Below are positions 46,068-56,134 of a stretch of 64,000 bases of DNA, one piece after another; position 1 is the first letter of the stretch; each line of letters starts with the position of its first letter. Source of the DNA: Pyrus communis (lineage: Eukaryota; Streptophyta; Magnoliopsida; Rosales; Rosaceae); contig NC_084806.1 in the NCBI RefSeq assembly GCF_963583255.1, positions 17,092,317 to 17,156,316 on the forward strand, read 5' to 3'. The translations under genes and the position numbers were made by a program. Under the pieces are notes generated by a model. That model was not told the origin of the DNA, ran no database searches, and saw only the letters and a program-made list of their open reading frames with translations.

Positions 46068-46381
46068 TATTAAAAGAAGATCTAGTCTAGTTATCTGTCA
46101 TTTACCCTAGCTGGTAGGTAGCATGGGTGTATGCATGGGGTGTTGTCTAACAACTTGAGTATGGCTGTCATTCTCACTAATTCAAGGGATTGCTGACCTT
46201 GCTTTAGTTGTTAGTCTAGTTGCTGCCCTTACTTTAGTTGTTAGGTGATTAGGCGTAAATCAAGGAAGGAAGATTGTTTTTTTGTTCCTTGTTTTTCTCT
46301 TCTTCCCACGCTCATATATATGAGCTATCTTTGTACTTTGTTTCTTCATAATAATAGAAAATACACCTTCAAATTTCAATA
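46068..46381 (+). repeat. 3' LTR of Copia 1
   Basis: 314 bp, collinear with 32675-32986; starts TATTAAAAG directly after the purine tract and ends CAATA. Confidence 0.9.
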
Positions 46382-48194
46382 CTTGGATCATCGACAAACT
46401 CAACATCAACTTTCTCAATATTTCCACCATCTCCAACTGTTATGTAAACTGGTCCGCATGGATCCAACGTCTATTCATCCGTTCATAGGCACGCACCTGT
46501 AGAGCAAACAAATTGGCAACTTTTCCAAATAAGTATGCATATAAATATTAACAAGACTTTATACAGAATCGGCTTGAACTTACATGACCAGAAAAAAAAA
46601 CCATATCAACACCATATTGATAAAGAAGTGATTCCATTTCTTGTCTTATGCATCCAAATTCTTGACGGTGTGAAGAATAGCTGTTATACCAAGGAGAGTG
46701 CCATGCAGCTACGAGCCAGGGGGTCATTGTGCAGTCTACTCGATGCAGATCATCTTTAAGCCAAGCATATTGAGCACCTGAATGAACATTAATAGGACAT
46801 AACAAACAATTAAAAACAACAGATTCCAAAAGAGTACACCGGTTATGAAAGTGCTTACGCTTTCATAATTCAGCAATGCAACACCAAACCAAAATGTTTT
46901 AAATTCATCGTTTGGTATTATTATTAGTGATCTAATTAGTAAGAAATGTTATGGAAACAATTACCAGTAGCATTGTAGTCAACATATGCTCCCAACATCG
47001 AAAGAGTAGTAGAAGTTACTTTTATTGGTATTATTGGTATTATTAGTACTGATCTAATTAGTATGATAAAATGTACTTCTCTAGCATCGAAAGAGTAGTA
47101 GAAGTTACTTTTAGAGCCGGATTCCTCTGATGGCACTGTGAATCTTGTCAAATAGGACTGGAAAGTGATTCCAGAAACTTGAGGCTCAATCTCATGGTTG
47201 CCTTCAATAACCATCATAGGAACTCTCGAGGTTAAAGGCTCCATGAACCTGGGTTTCCACTTCAACAGTGTTAACACGAAACCAACTAATTCAAGAGCAT
47301 GCAGCATCACAAATTGGTCAGAATTCAAATATCAAGTTTCTTGCATACTGCTTCTACCTAACTCCAATAGCTTAACTAACTAACAATATAGATTGATAAT
47401 GACACATTTTAATGTCTGTGACAAATATCCAATACAAACTGAAATAAATGCAAACAAATATGGTGAGATAGGAGATGCATTCAAATAAATAAAGGTTACC
47501 TTCCCCACTCGTCCCAGCGGGGTTGATATGTTTCTCTGATTGGTGCATCTGGGAATGCACGTGAATAGCATGAAGCTCCCTTCCTGCCAGTTGTAAGGTA
47601 CTAATTTGCATAAGTTAAGTCCCCAACAATTAGAATCATTGAAGGATCATTCTGGATTAAATGATCAATTCTTGTACTGGTATTGCTTGTGAGACCCAAA
47701 TCTCCAACAACAGCTATTCGACGAGGATATGTGCTTTGGCTAGGCACTGGTAAAGTTTCGAAAGCATGCTCTTTGCTCATAGTATGGAAAGAACTATCCC
47801 TGTGGATGCAAATTTCCGCCTTCTTCTTCTTGGACAAAATTGCACCTACAAAACAATTAACACCTTAGGTCAAGGCCAAGAGCCTCACGCGCCCACGATG
47901 AATGGGTGAAGAACCTCCGATGCCAAAGTTAGAATTTAGAGAGAAAAGTGTTTGGAAAGTTTTTTGGGAGTTTGGCAAGAGTGTGAAACTAGGTTTTTAG
48001 AGAAAATGGGTAGTATTTATAGGGCATGGCCGGTCCCCTTTGGAGAAAAGGTGGCCGACCTTTGGGATGCTTTTTGTGTGTATTTTGTGGTTTAATGTGT
48101 GAGCTATTTGGCAATTAATTGATTAATTGCCCCAGCAGAGCGGCCCAAACCCGTAGGTCACGACCGGGGGCAACTGAAAGTTCCATTGCCCTAG

Positions 48195-49190
48195 CAGAGG
48201 CAAATTCAAGAAGAAGTTGAGAGGCTCCTAACTGAACGATTGTGTAATTTCCAACATAACAAGCCTGCTGACGATGCGCTTCAACGAGACATGACCAACA
48301 TAAGCATGTCATCATTCACGAATGAGATCGAGCGGACAGATCCACCTCGCAGGTTCACTATGCCTCACTTCACTCTGTACAAGGAAGATGAAGATTCGGA
48401 TCGACATCTCAAGCACTACTATAGTACCATGATCCTCTATAGGAATAACGATGCGTTTATGTGCAAAATTTTTGCCACAACTCTACAAGGCGAGGCGCAA
48501 GACTGGTTTCACACTCTACTACCGCAGTCAATCCGGAGTTTCAATGAACTTTCCTTTGTTTTCACTAAGGAGTGCTCATCTAACCGCTAAATCAAAAGGA
48601 CATCCGACCATTTCTTTAGCATCGTAAAAAACCCTTGGGAGACAATTTGTGACTATGTCAAGAGGTTCAAAGTGGAGAAGGCCAAGATTGTTGGTTGCAA
48701 CGAGGATATAACAACGACAGTATTTAGAAATGGGCTTCCCACCGAACATACTTTATCCGAAAAACTGATTATGGGAGAAGAACTGACCCTAGTAGCTTCG
48801 TATGCTTTGGCAGAAAAACATGCACTATCAGACGAGGCCAAGCAATCTAACACAAATGAGTCAGAAAAGAAGCACATGGAATGTTGCCTGACTAAAGAAG
48901 ACTCAGCGCCTCAAACATTCACCAAGTTCATAGTTCCAATCAGCCAAATTCTCCGCAAGCTCAAGAATGAACCTTGGTTCAAACTGCCGCCACCCATGAA
49001 AGGCGATCTTACCAGGCTAGATCATACAAAGTATTGCGCATTCCATCAAGGACTAGGCCACACTACCAACGGCTGCCTGAAGTGGAAGCAATACCTTAAG
49101 AAGCTGACAAATGAGGGCCGATGCGACGAGTATCTTGATAGGTCAATGAAACGACCTACACAAGCAGGGGAAGTCTCTATCACCCCCTAA
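48195..49190 (+). pseudogene. Retrotransposon gag (Ty3/Gypsy-like), one stop
   Basis: A single frame runs through the retrotransposon gag domain (RFTMPHFTLYKEDEDSDRHL, GEAQDWFHTLLPQSI). It is interrupted once by TAA (48588-48590) where Gln is likely. It continues through KNEPWFKLPPPMKGD and a CCHC-like CAFHQGLGHTTNGC. No protease, RT or integrase follows; the frame ends at TAA and gives way to a minisatellite. The gag type is that of plant Gypsy-related gag-only elements. Mobilisation would need proteins from elsewhere. Confidence 0.85.
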
Positions 49191-49394
49191 ACCCCGTTTG
49201 GGCTTTTCTAAATGAGTTTGAAGTCTCAATTAGCTCGACGAAGAAGGCATCGCAAGCCGAAGACTATCCAATTTGTTATGCAATTTTTACACAGTTGATT
49301 TATTTCATTATTCTCAATGAAGATTCAAGAAGTTACTCATAAGCCCAGCTCAACTACTGTCCACAACAACTACTCAAAACCCTTTATGGGTCTG

Positions 49395-50090
49395 CTCACC
49401 AGTGCAAAAGGATAAACTAATTGCTTTCAAGTGCGAGAGGGTAAACCAATTCCCCGACACCTATATGGGTCTGCTTAGTGCGAGATAATAAACTAATTGC
49501 TCTCCAGTGCGAAAGGGTAAACCAATTCCCCGACACCTATATGGGTTTACTCTTTAGTGCGAGAGGATAAACTAAATAAACTAATTGCTCTCCAGTGCGA
49601 TAGGGTAAACCAATTCCCCGACACCTATATGGGTTTACTCTTTAGTGCGAGATGATAAACTAAATAAACTAATTGCTCTCCAGTGCGATAGGGTAAACCA
49701 ATTCCCCGACACCCATATGGGTCTACTCTCTAGTGCGAGAGGATAAACTAATTGCTCTCTAGTACGATAGGGTAAACTAATTGCTCTCTAGTACGATAGG
49801 GTAAACCAATTCCCCGACACCCATATAGGTTTGCTCTCCAGTGCGAGAGGATAAACTAATTGCTCTCCAGTGCGAGAGGGTAAACCAATTCCCCGACACC
49901 CATATGGGTCTGCTTTCCAGTATGAGAGGATAAACTAATTGCTCTATAGTGAGAGAGGGTAGACCAATTCCCCAACACCCATATGAGTTTGCTCTCCAGT
50001 GCAAGAGGATAAACTAATTGCTCTCCAGTGCGAGAGGGTAAACTAAATCCTCGACACCCATCTGGGTAAGCCTTCCAGTGCGAGAAGGCT
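49395..50090 (+). repeat. Minisatellite, ~85-105-bp compound units, about 8 copies
   Basis: Repeats alternate two related modules, GTGCGAGAGGGTAAACCAAT and GTGCGAGAGGATAAACTAAT, with CCCCGACACCCATATGGGT between them. Some units carry an extra AAATAAACTAA. Located between gag and the purine tract, as expected for an expanded non-coding 3' region of a gag-only element. Confidence 0.9.
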
Positions 50091-50868
50091 ATATAGCTCA
50101 AAAGATCGAATGCTTGAAGATCAACTAGGCAACAAATTGTTAGGGGGTAGCAGCCACTTTTACAGTTAACCGTTTGCTCATTCGACACTTCATCTTCAGC
50201 AAATCCGATCTTGGCAGCTCCATCCTTGACTGCTCCATCTACGACAACTGAGAAATCAAACTCTAGCAGTTTCCTCATTTTGGGCAAGCAGCCCAGACAT
50301 GGTAGCCCAAACCGTTGCCCATGCCATGCCATTTCCTCGGCCCATGCCGAGCCAATCCTTGGCTTTAATCAAGCCAAGTAGCACAAGCAATGGCCCTTGC
50401 CAAACCACCTACTTGGCCCATGCCAAGCCGACTCCTGGCCCCTGCCTGCCGACGTGTCGCACCACCCTGACGGTTGCCCCACGACAACACTATCCACGAA
50501 GAAGACAAGAAAATTGAATTTTTCTTGCATCAGTGCAGCACGGAGAAAACGAAGAAAGCAACGAAAGATGATCTTTTGCACATGCAAGATGTAGAAGATT
50601 GCTAAAGGAGGGGGAACAAATATCCTCTAAGCTCTCTCTCTCTTGTAGGGTAGAATAAATCGCTCTTCAAAGTTGATTTAGTAACCCACTTAAGGTGGAC
50701 TTAAATAAGCTTTGAGAGAAATTTATTTCCCTTTCCTAGAAGGATCTAATTTCCTATTAAAGAGGGAATCTACATCAAAATAGGAAGCAGTCCAAAGTTT
50801 CCTAAAGCAAGAAAATCTCTACACTTGTTGCCATTTTCTGCGAGCAGCCCAACAGGTGTGGGGGCATT

Positions 50869-51451
50869 TGTGGAGCAAAAAATAATCACAAGGCGATAAG
50901 TGGATTTTTGGATAGAAGAGGACAAAAATACCCTTGAGGCAAACCGGGATTCCTACACTCGAGCAGCGGACAATCATCCCTCAACCAAGTCAAAAGTGCC
51001 CAAAATAGGTAACAATTCAAAATCCATCTCATCAAATTCCTTCTACAAGGTAACTCCCAAAACCTATTTCATTTCATATATTTTTACCTCTTTTTCCCTC
51101 TTTTAGCTAATCAATTAGCTATCATTCCATAACTTACAAAATATTCCACATAAATTACAAAACCTCCAAAATATTCATTCCAAAAATGTGTTAATTGGCT
51201 AATTAATGGATCCATTAATTAGCTATCATTCCAAAAATGTGTTAATTGGCCAATTAACTCCAAAATATTCATTCCAAAAATGTGTTGATGAGATGGATTT
51301 TGAATTGTTACCTATTTTGGGCACTTTTGACTTGGTTGAGGGATGATTGTCCGCTGCTCGTGCATAGGAATCCTGGTATGCCTCAAGAGTATTTTTGTCC
51401 TCTTCTATCCAAAAATCCATATGTCGTCTTGTGATTATTTTTGGCTCCACA
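50869..51451. repeat. Two LTR 5' halves head to head (inverted repeat)
   Basis: TGTGGAGCAAAAAATAATCA on the plus strand at 50869 and TGTGGAGCCAAAAATAATCA on the minus strand from 51451 are the same LTR start. About 175 bp of each arm matches, to CATCTCATCA. The centre (51045-51284) has further small inverted repeats (ATTAATGGATCCATTAAT). Confidence 0.85.
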
Positions 51452-52919
51452 ATCCCCACACTTGTAATAATATTTCGTACCCGGTTTAAGACCTACAACA
51501 AAGAAGAGCTGTTGATCTTAGCCGAACAGATATACCTAGTTTCTTTACTTATCGTTTTCTAGGTGTTCGAGTATGTTACCAAATGGCCATCCTCTGACAC
51601 TGACATCAAAGTTCACCATTTAAACTTAGCCTTTAATGTGATAGTTTTTCTCTAATTTACTACAAGTCCAAAAGTTTAATCAAATATATCAGAATTCTTT
51701 TGGGATGAAAATTGACAAAAGGTTTACAAGCCAGCCTCTTGAAATATAGCAGTTTGTCTTGTTATTGTTCTTATACTACATATGCCACCCCCCAAGTTAT
51801 TAGAGCTTCCTCAAATTGGAAAATGGAAAATAGGATTTTTCGATTCAAGAATGGCCATATCTGTATTAGTTAATTACACAGTACATCGAGCAACCGTCAA
51901 CACCATTATCAATTGACAGTAATTTTGATTCACCCCAATATCAGAATTTTTCTATCCTCAACAATTGATATCAAAGTTACTCAATCAAGGGTTCTATTTT
52001 TCTTTCAGGTCCAAGCTCGAACCGAAGGGGTATACTATTCGTAATACTATTTTAGCACAGAAGGATGGAACTTGTACAAACAATTAAGCTAAGTTCAGAA
52101 CTTGTCCTCCAAGCAAACAATTTGATTAAATTCAGAATAACATTAGCAATTCCGCTGACGGATTTCCATTTTCTGATGTGAAATATTATGTGCATAATAA
52201 TAACAAATAATACAGCCCCGTTCTCTTAGATTCTAGGGTCTAAGAAAATTGTGGTCACCTATTGTTCGATTTTAATCTAACAGGCGAAGGAGAAAGCAAA
52301 ATAACAAAAACAATACAAGTGACTACAGGAACAAAAAAGGTTTCCATACCATCAATCCTAACGCGATGAATGATGGCAGAGGTGTAATTCAAGAGACCAG
52401 CAAAAGGGTACAATTGACTATAAACAACTGAAACCCCCCTTCTTCATAGTCTCATACTTGTCTCTTTCTTCCCCATACCACAATTCACTCCCAACTGTTG
52501 AAGGATCAAGTGGTCTCACATTTTTACCAATCTGGGCATCCCCTGACCAAACCAAAACCAACCCAGTTTTATCAGTTCCATTCAACTTTAAACCCAACAA
52601 AAAAAAAAAAAAAAAAAATCACCAAAACAACACAAAGATTGAGAATTTGAATTTTGTACCAGTAACCCAAGAAACCCACATTGCAGTAGGTGAAGAAATA
52701 GCGAGGGCAATCTGTTCTGGGAAATTTGATGTCACGTTCTTCTTGAGCCTGGGATGGTCCATTGGCAAGTCCTCGTTACCTGTGCGAAGCGATGGATCGA
52801 ACCGCCGAGTTGCAGGCACAAACGGGCCTTCTAGAGTGGTGGGAATGCGAGACTGAGTCAGAGCCACCATCATTTCTGTTACGGTGAAGAAAATGACGAG
52901 AGTGATCTATTTCCATGGC

Positions 52920-53358
52920 ATGCAGTTGTGCATGGCAATAAAATAATGGTGGTTGCTAGAGGTTCAAAATTCTAGCTGGGGACGAAGAGAAGAAGTGAGT
53001 TTTGATCATTATCGTATTGGTTTTAATTTGTTTGTTGTGGGAGTTGAGGAGTGATTTAGCATATTCTGATGGGAATAGCTGTTTCTTTCGTTGTTTTTGG
53101 TATTATCATTACGAGGAGCTTTTGCTTGTGTTTTTTTTTATTTTTTATTATAAGCAATGTTAGGGAGATTAAGTTTTGTAAATTAAATGATATAAAAGTT
53201 GATGATTGAATTATTACTTACGCATTGATAATATACTTATTTTTATTAGTGACACATAATTTAGTTTACAAATTTTATTTACAAATTTAGTTTCTCTGCC
53301 GTTTGCTGTCAGTCACCTTTGAAATATTTAGTAGAATACACTCCAGAAACGGAAAATT

Positions 53359-53413
<55 letters not shown>

Positions 53414-53870
53414 GTATCTACGTAACAAATAAATTATATATTTACTCTGTTCTAGAACTCGATAGATGCGGATGTTGAGTCTTTGCTAATGACAAATAAA
53501 TTGGGCCCAAATGAATATGAAATAATTGGGCTATCAGGTTCACTTAATATGGCCTTAAATATATAAATAATAAGTTAGCCTAGTCTTGGTTGATCAAAGC
53601 AGTTTTTCTGCACTTTTCTGGAGAAGAAAGAGTGTTGTTTCTACAATACTCAATTCTTCTCCCAATTTTTTTTTATTTTAAATTACTTTTCTTCTATATT
53701 AGTGTTGTTATTTGAAATATAAGTTGTACTAAATAATGTCTGCGCTACACATAATAATTATTTGTAATTAATCACCTTCATTGCTTATTAATATGCGTTA
53801 CTCGTGTTTGTTACTATTTTTTCATGCTTTTGTAAATTGATAGGGATTCGGGTGTTGTGTTGGGGAGGAC
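52920..53870. other. Intergenic, upstream of phosphatase pseudogene, with (AT)n
   Basis: Probably includes the old phosphatase promoter (52880-53100). A poly(A)/(AT)18 tract lies at about 53358-53410. No gene seen. Confidence 0.5.
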
Positions 53871-53875
53871 TTGTA

Positions 53876-54012
53876 TTTTTTTTTTTTTTTTTTTTTTCAA
53901 GTGAGTTCGGCTAAACCACAAAATGGGTAACCTAATTTAGTATCAAATTCGTCATCTATAAGATTTGAACCTAAAACCTCTCACTTCTTAACAAACCTAA
54001 TCGAATACGTGG
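53876..54012 (-). mobile_element. SINE remnant, minus strand
   Basis: A T-run (53876-53897, the poly(A) tail on the minus strand) is followed by sequence whose reverse complement reads AAGTGAGAGGTTTTAGGTTC, with B-box relative GGTTCAAATC. The A-box end is decayed. Confidence 0.75.
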
Positions 54013-54540
54013 TAGGAAGTCTTGGGAAACCTCATTACTTTTTTATCACTATTCGTTTAATATTACATCTAAGTATTGTTTGATATATTATTTGGAAATG
54101 ATTGCCGATTTTGAATGCGAATTGGATCCTAGTCATGTTTTCTGGATGATTAATTAATTGTGCTTGTTATGTGAGGAAATGAAATGAAATATTTTTGAAC
54201 TACTCTTGTGATGGATATTGTGAAGGGGAATCTGGAATTTATGGTAGTGGCTAGGATCTTTTATGTAGTTGAGTCTGACTCATGGTAGATACAAGGTCTC
54301 AGGTCAATCTAAAGTGCACATGGTTTTTATCAAATAATTCGGAATTAGCGATAAAGAGTTGGACAAAACGACTAACAAGAGAGGGGCTTTCAAAGTGGGT
54401 TAGACTGCGCATTCCAAATCACCAAATAGTGGGAAAATGCCTGGTACGGGCATTCAAGCTTAGTTGTTTAATTAAACTGATTAACGAAAATAGAGAAGGT
54501 ATGTTGCATTGCATTCATGCATATCGTTTCATATGTGTAT

Positions 54541-54709
54541 TTTTTTTAGTACATTGATAATTTTACACTAAGGAGAGGGAGAGTTCGGTAAAGCCACACA
54601 ATGGGCAGCCTAATGTGGTATCGAATTCACCATCCATGAGATTCGAACCTAAGACCTCTCACTTCCAAGTGAAGAGGAATACCACCAGACTGTACTACTG
54701 AGTGGCTAC
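54541..54709 (-). mobile_element. SINE, minus strand, near complete
   Basis: Minus-strand A-box region AGTACAGTCTGGTGG, B box GGTTCGAATCTC and a short tail of T on the plus strand. Direct repeats GTGTATTT (54535-54542 and 54710-54717) flank it. Same family as the copies at 31292 and 53876. Confidence 0.85.
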
Positions 54710-55239
54710 GTGTATTTAATTACATCTTTGATAATTGATAATTGTCAATTATACATGTGAAGGTATAAGGTCCCTACTGAGCTTTTTAAGTTCACTCTAA
54801 TTAAATTTACAAGGTCTACGGACTAGCCTCCTCCATTAAGAACATAAAGGAATGACAAAAATCAATGGAATTAATGATAAGGTTGCTGGAGATGAAGGGA
54901 GAAGAAATGAATGTACACATCGTCGAGGGATTTTAGGATAGAAATAGACAGGATTCGTTTCAAATCGAATCTAATCTGATCCCTTGAATTTTTTTAATTT
55001 CCTATTTTGACACTTCACTCACGTCAACCATAAGTAGGCTCTAATTATACCACATAAGTAAACTTAACGGTTATTTAACGGAATACATAGAAACAAGCCA
55101 AAGTGGTGACTTTTTGAGTTTTAGAGGGCAACGTGAGGTCGAAATCAAGTTCCAAGGAGTGTAGCTAAAAATAAGTCTTTAGTTTATTTTTATTTTAATT
55201 ACTCGCATTTTGGATTTGGGTTTTCCACCAACCCTAGGC

Positions 55240-55330
55240 TAGGGGCGTGAAATCAAATCTCGTGGATGAGGAATTTGATACCAAATTATTATTGGCATGC
55301 CCATTGTGTGGCTTAATCCAAATCTTTTTT
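55240..55330 (+). mobile_element. SINE fragment, plus strand
   Basis: Contains AAATCAAATCTCGTGGATGA and CATTGTGTGGCTTAATCC, matching the B-box and 3' body of the SINE family. The 5' end is lost. Confidence 0.55.
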
Positions 55331-55653
55331 CTCTTAATTTAAATATATTGTTGTGCTTAAAAAATTATATATAGCCCCAATATTAGAAACTTAGATTCAC
55401 CATGTATCACGAATAGAAGCGTCAATTGTATTGAAATCTTTTAAATATTACGAATTCGAATATGTATTCATAGTAGTAGAAAATGTAAATATATTGGAAT
55501 TTGGAAGGATTTAACTTTTGAATTACAGTTTAAAAATGTTTCTCCTAATTAATGAACAAGCTTCTCTTTCTTTATGAAACCGAACAAAACATGGGGGAAA
55601 GGAATATGTTGAAGATCAGGAAATGTTTGGTCACAAATACGAGGTGCGAGAAT

Positions 55654-55791
55654 GAGTGAGCTAGGCAGGAATCTAAATGATTATATATGTTGAGAGCTTG
55701 AGTGAGCTAGGCAGGAATCTAAATGATTATATATGTTGAGAGCTTGAGTGAGCTAGGCAGGAATCTAAATGATTATATATGTTGAGAGCTT
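55654..55791. repeat. 46-bp unit repeated three times, perfect
   Basis: Unit starts GAGTGAGCTAGGCAGGAATC and ends GTTGAGAGCTT; three consecutive identical copies. Recent slippage or unequal exchange. Confidence 0.95.
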
Positions 55792-55922
55792 GAACTGGAA
55801 GTTGTAGTGCATGTCCATATTCCATGAGAACAAGTACAGTCACAAGTTTTGGAAAATTTAAGGCAGTAAAGTGGAAGTTTGCAGAGGGAGGGAGGGAGTG
55901 AGGGAGGGCACTTTTATGGAGG

Positions 55923-56131
55923 AGGATCCTCTCTCGATTCTCTTTGTGAGAATCCTAGGGATACTCATATCATATTCGTTCATCATATATCGTACAACTA
56001 GTTTTTGTTAAGTACTGTTTGTGTTTAATTTTAAATAAAAAATTCATAATGATTTATGGCCAAATAATGTACGATAAATGGATAGAATGTGAGATTCCCT
56101 ATAATTCTCACAAGAAGATCCGGTTGGGATC
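55923..56131. mobile_element. MITE, ~210 bp
   Basis: Inverted ends around CTTTGTGAGAATCCTAGGG and (reverse complement) CTTGTGAGAATTATAGGG, continuing to TATCGTACA on both arms. Duplication not resolved. Confidence 0.7.
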
Positions 56132-56134
56132 CAA

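Larger units (their letters stand above)
32675..46381 (+). mobile_element. Copia element 1, full length, hosting Copia element 2
   Basis: LTRs 32675-32986 and 46068-46381; flanks CCTGG (32670-32674) and CTTGG (46382-46386) form a 5-bp duplication with one change. Primer site TGGTATCAAAGC follows the 5' LTR (32987) and purine tract GAGGGGGAG precedes the 3' LTR. The own length is about 5.06 kb once the 8.6-kb inner element and its duplication are removed. The order gag, protease, integrase, reverse transcriptase, RNase H defines Ty1/Copia. The two LTRs differ at roughly 14 sites over 312 bp, so this insertion is clearly older than the inner one. It interrupts exon 6 of the phosphatase gene. 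Confidence 0.96.
47801..51451. mobile_element. Rearranged gag-only LTR element in phosphatase exon 3
   Basis: The block is flanked by the perfect 5-bp duplication ATCCC (47796-47800, 51452-51456) and has TGTGGA...TCCACA outer ends, as one LTR-element insertion. Inside the pieces conflict in direction: 47801 to about 48125 is the 3' part of an LTR on the minus strand (minus-strand TATA motif CCTATAAATACTACCC near 48022-48008), 48195-49190 is gag on the plus strand, a purine tract and LTR start lie on the plus strand at 50869, and a minus-strand LTR start lies at 51451. No pol genes. It resembles gag-only non-autonomous elements but with an internal inversion. Confidence 0.8.
32186..52873 (-). 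pseudogene. Purple acid phosphatase gene, split by two LTR-element insertions and decayed
   Basis: Minus-strand exons: E1 52873-52660, E2 52542-52350, E3 51492-51452 plus 47795-47500, E4 47248-46965, E5 46777-46584, E6 46496-46382 plus 32669-32518, E7 32320-32186. Splice sites are mostly GT/AG. Plant high-mass purple acid phosphatases hydrolyse phosphate esters (PAP15-type: phytate) at an Fe/Zn or Fe/Mn centre. Metal motifs: GDLG and GDLTY in E3, GNHE in E4, VAAWH in E5, and GHVR in E5/E6 where the family has GHVH, so one ligand is lost. Other lesions: an extra base in a six-base G run in E2 (52434-52439), a TAG in E3 (47603-47601), an extra 89-bp segment in E4, missing codons with a frame change after MNR in E6, and frameshifts in E6's second half. 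An LTR block sits in E3 and Copia 1 in E6; both cut between codons that rejoin sensibly (KCGD/SSFH; VDDPGKC). The gene is dead at least as this allele. Confidence 0.93.

Noticed and set aside
49395..50090. CRISPR-like array
   Set aside because: Spacers are not unique, units are compound and variable, and the context is a plant retroelement.
51440..51470. Purine tract (minus-strand GTGTGGGGAT) before the LTR start at 51451
   Set aside because: These bases are phosphatase exon 3 codons (KCGD) and the target duplication; the real purine tract is near 50855-50868.
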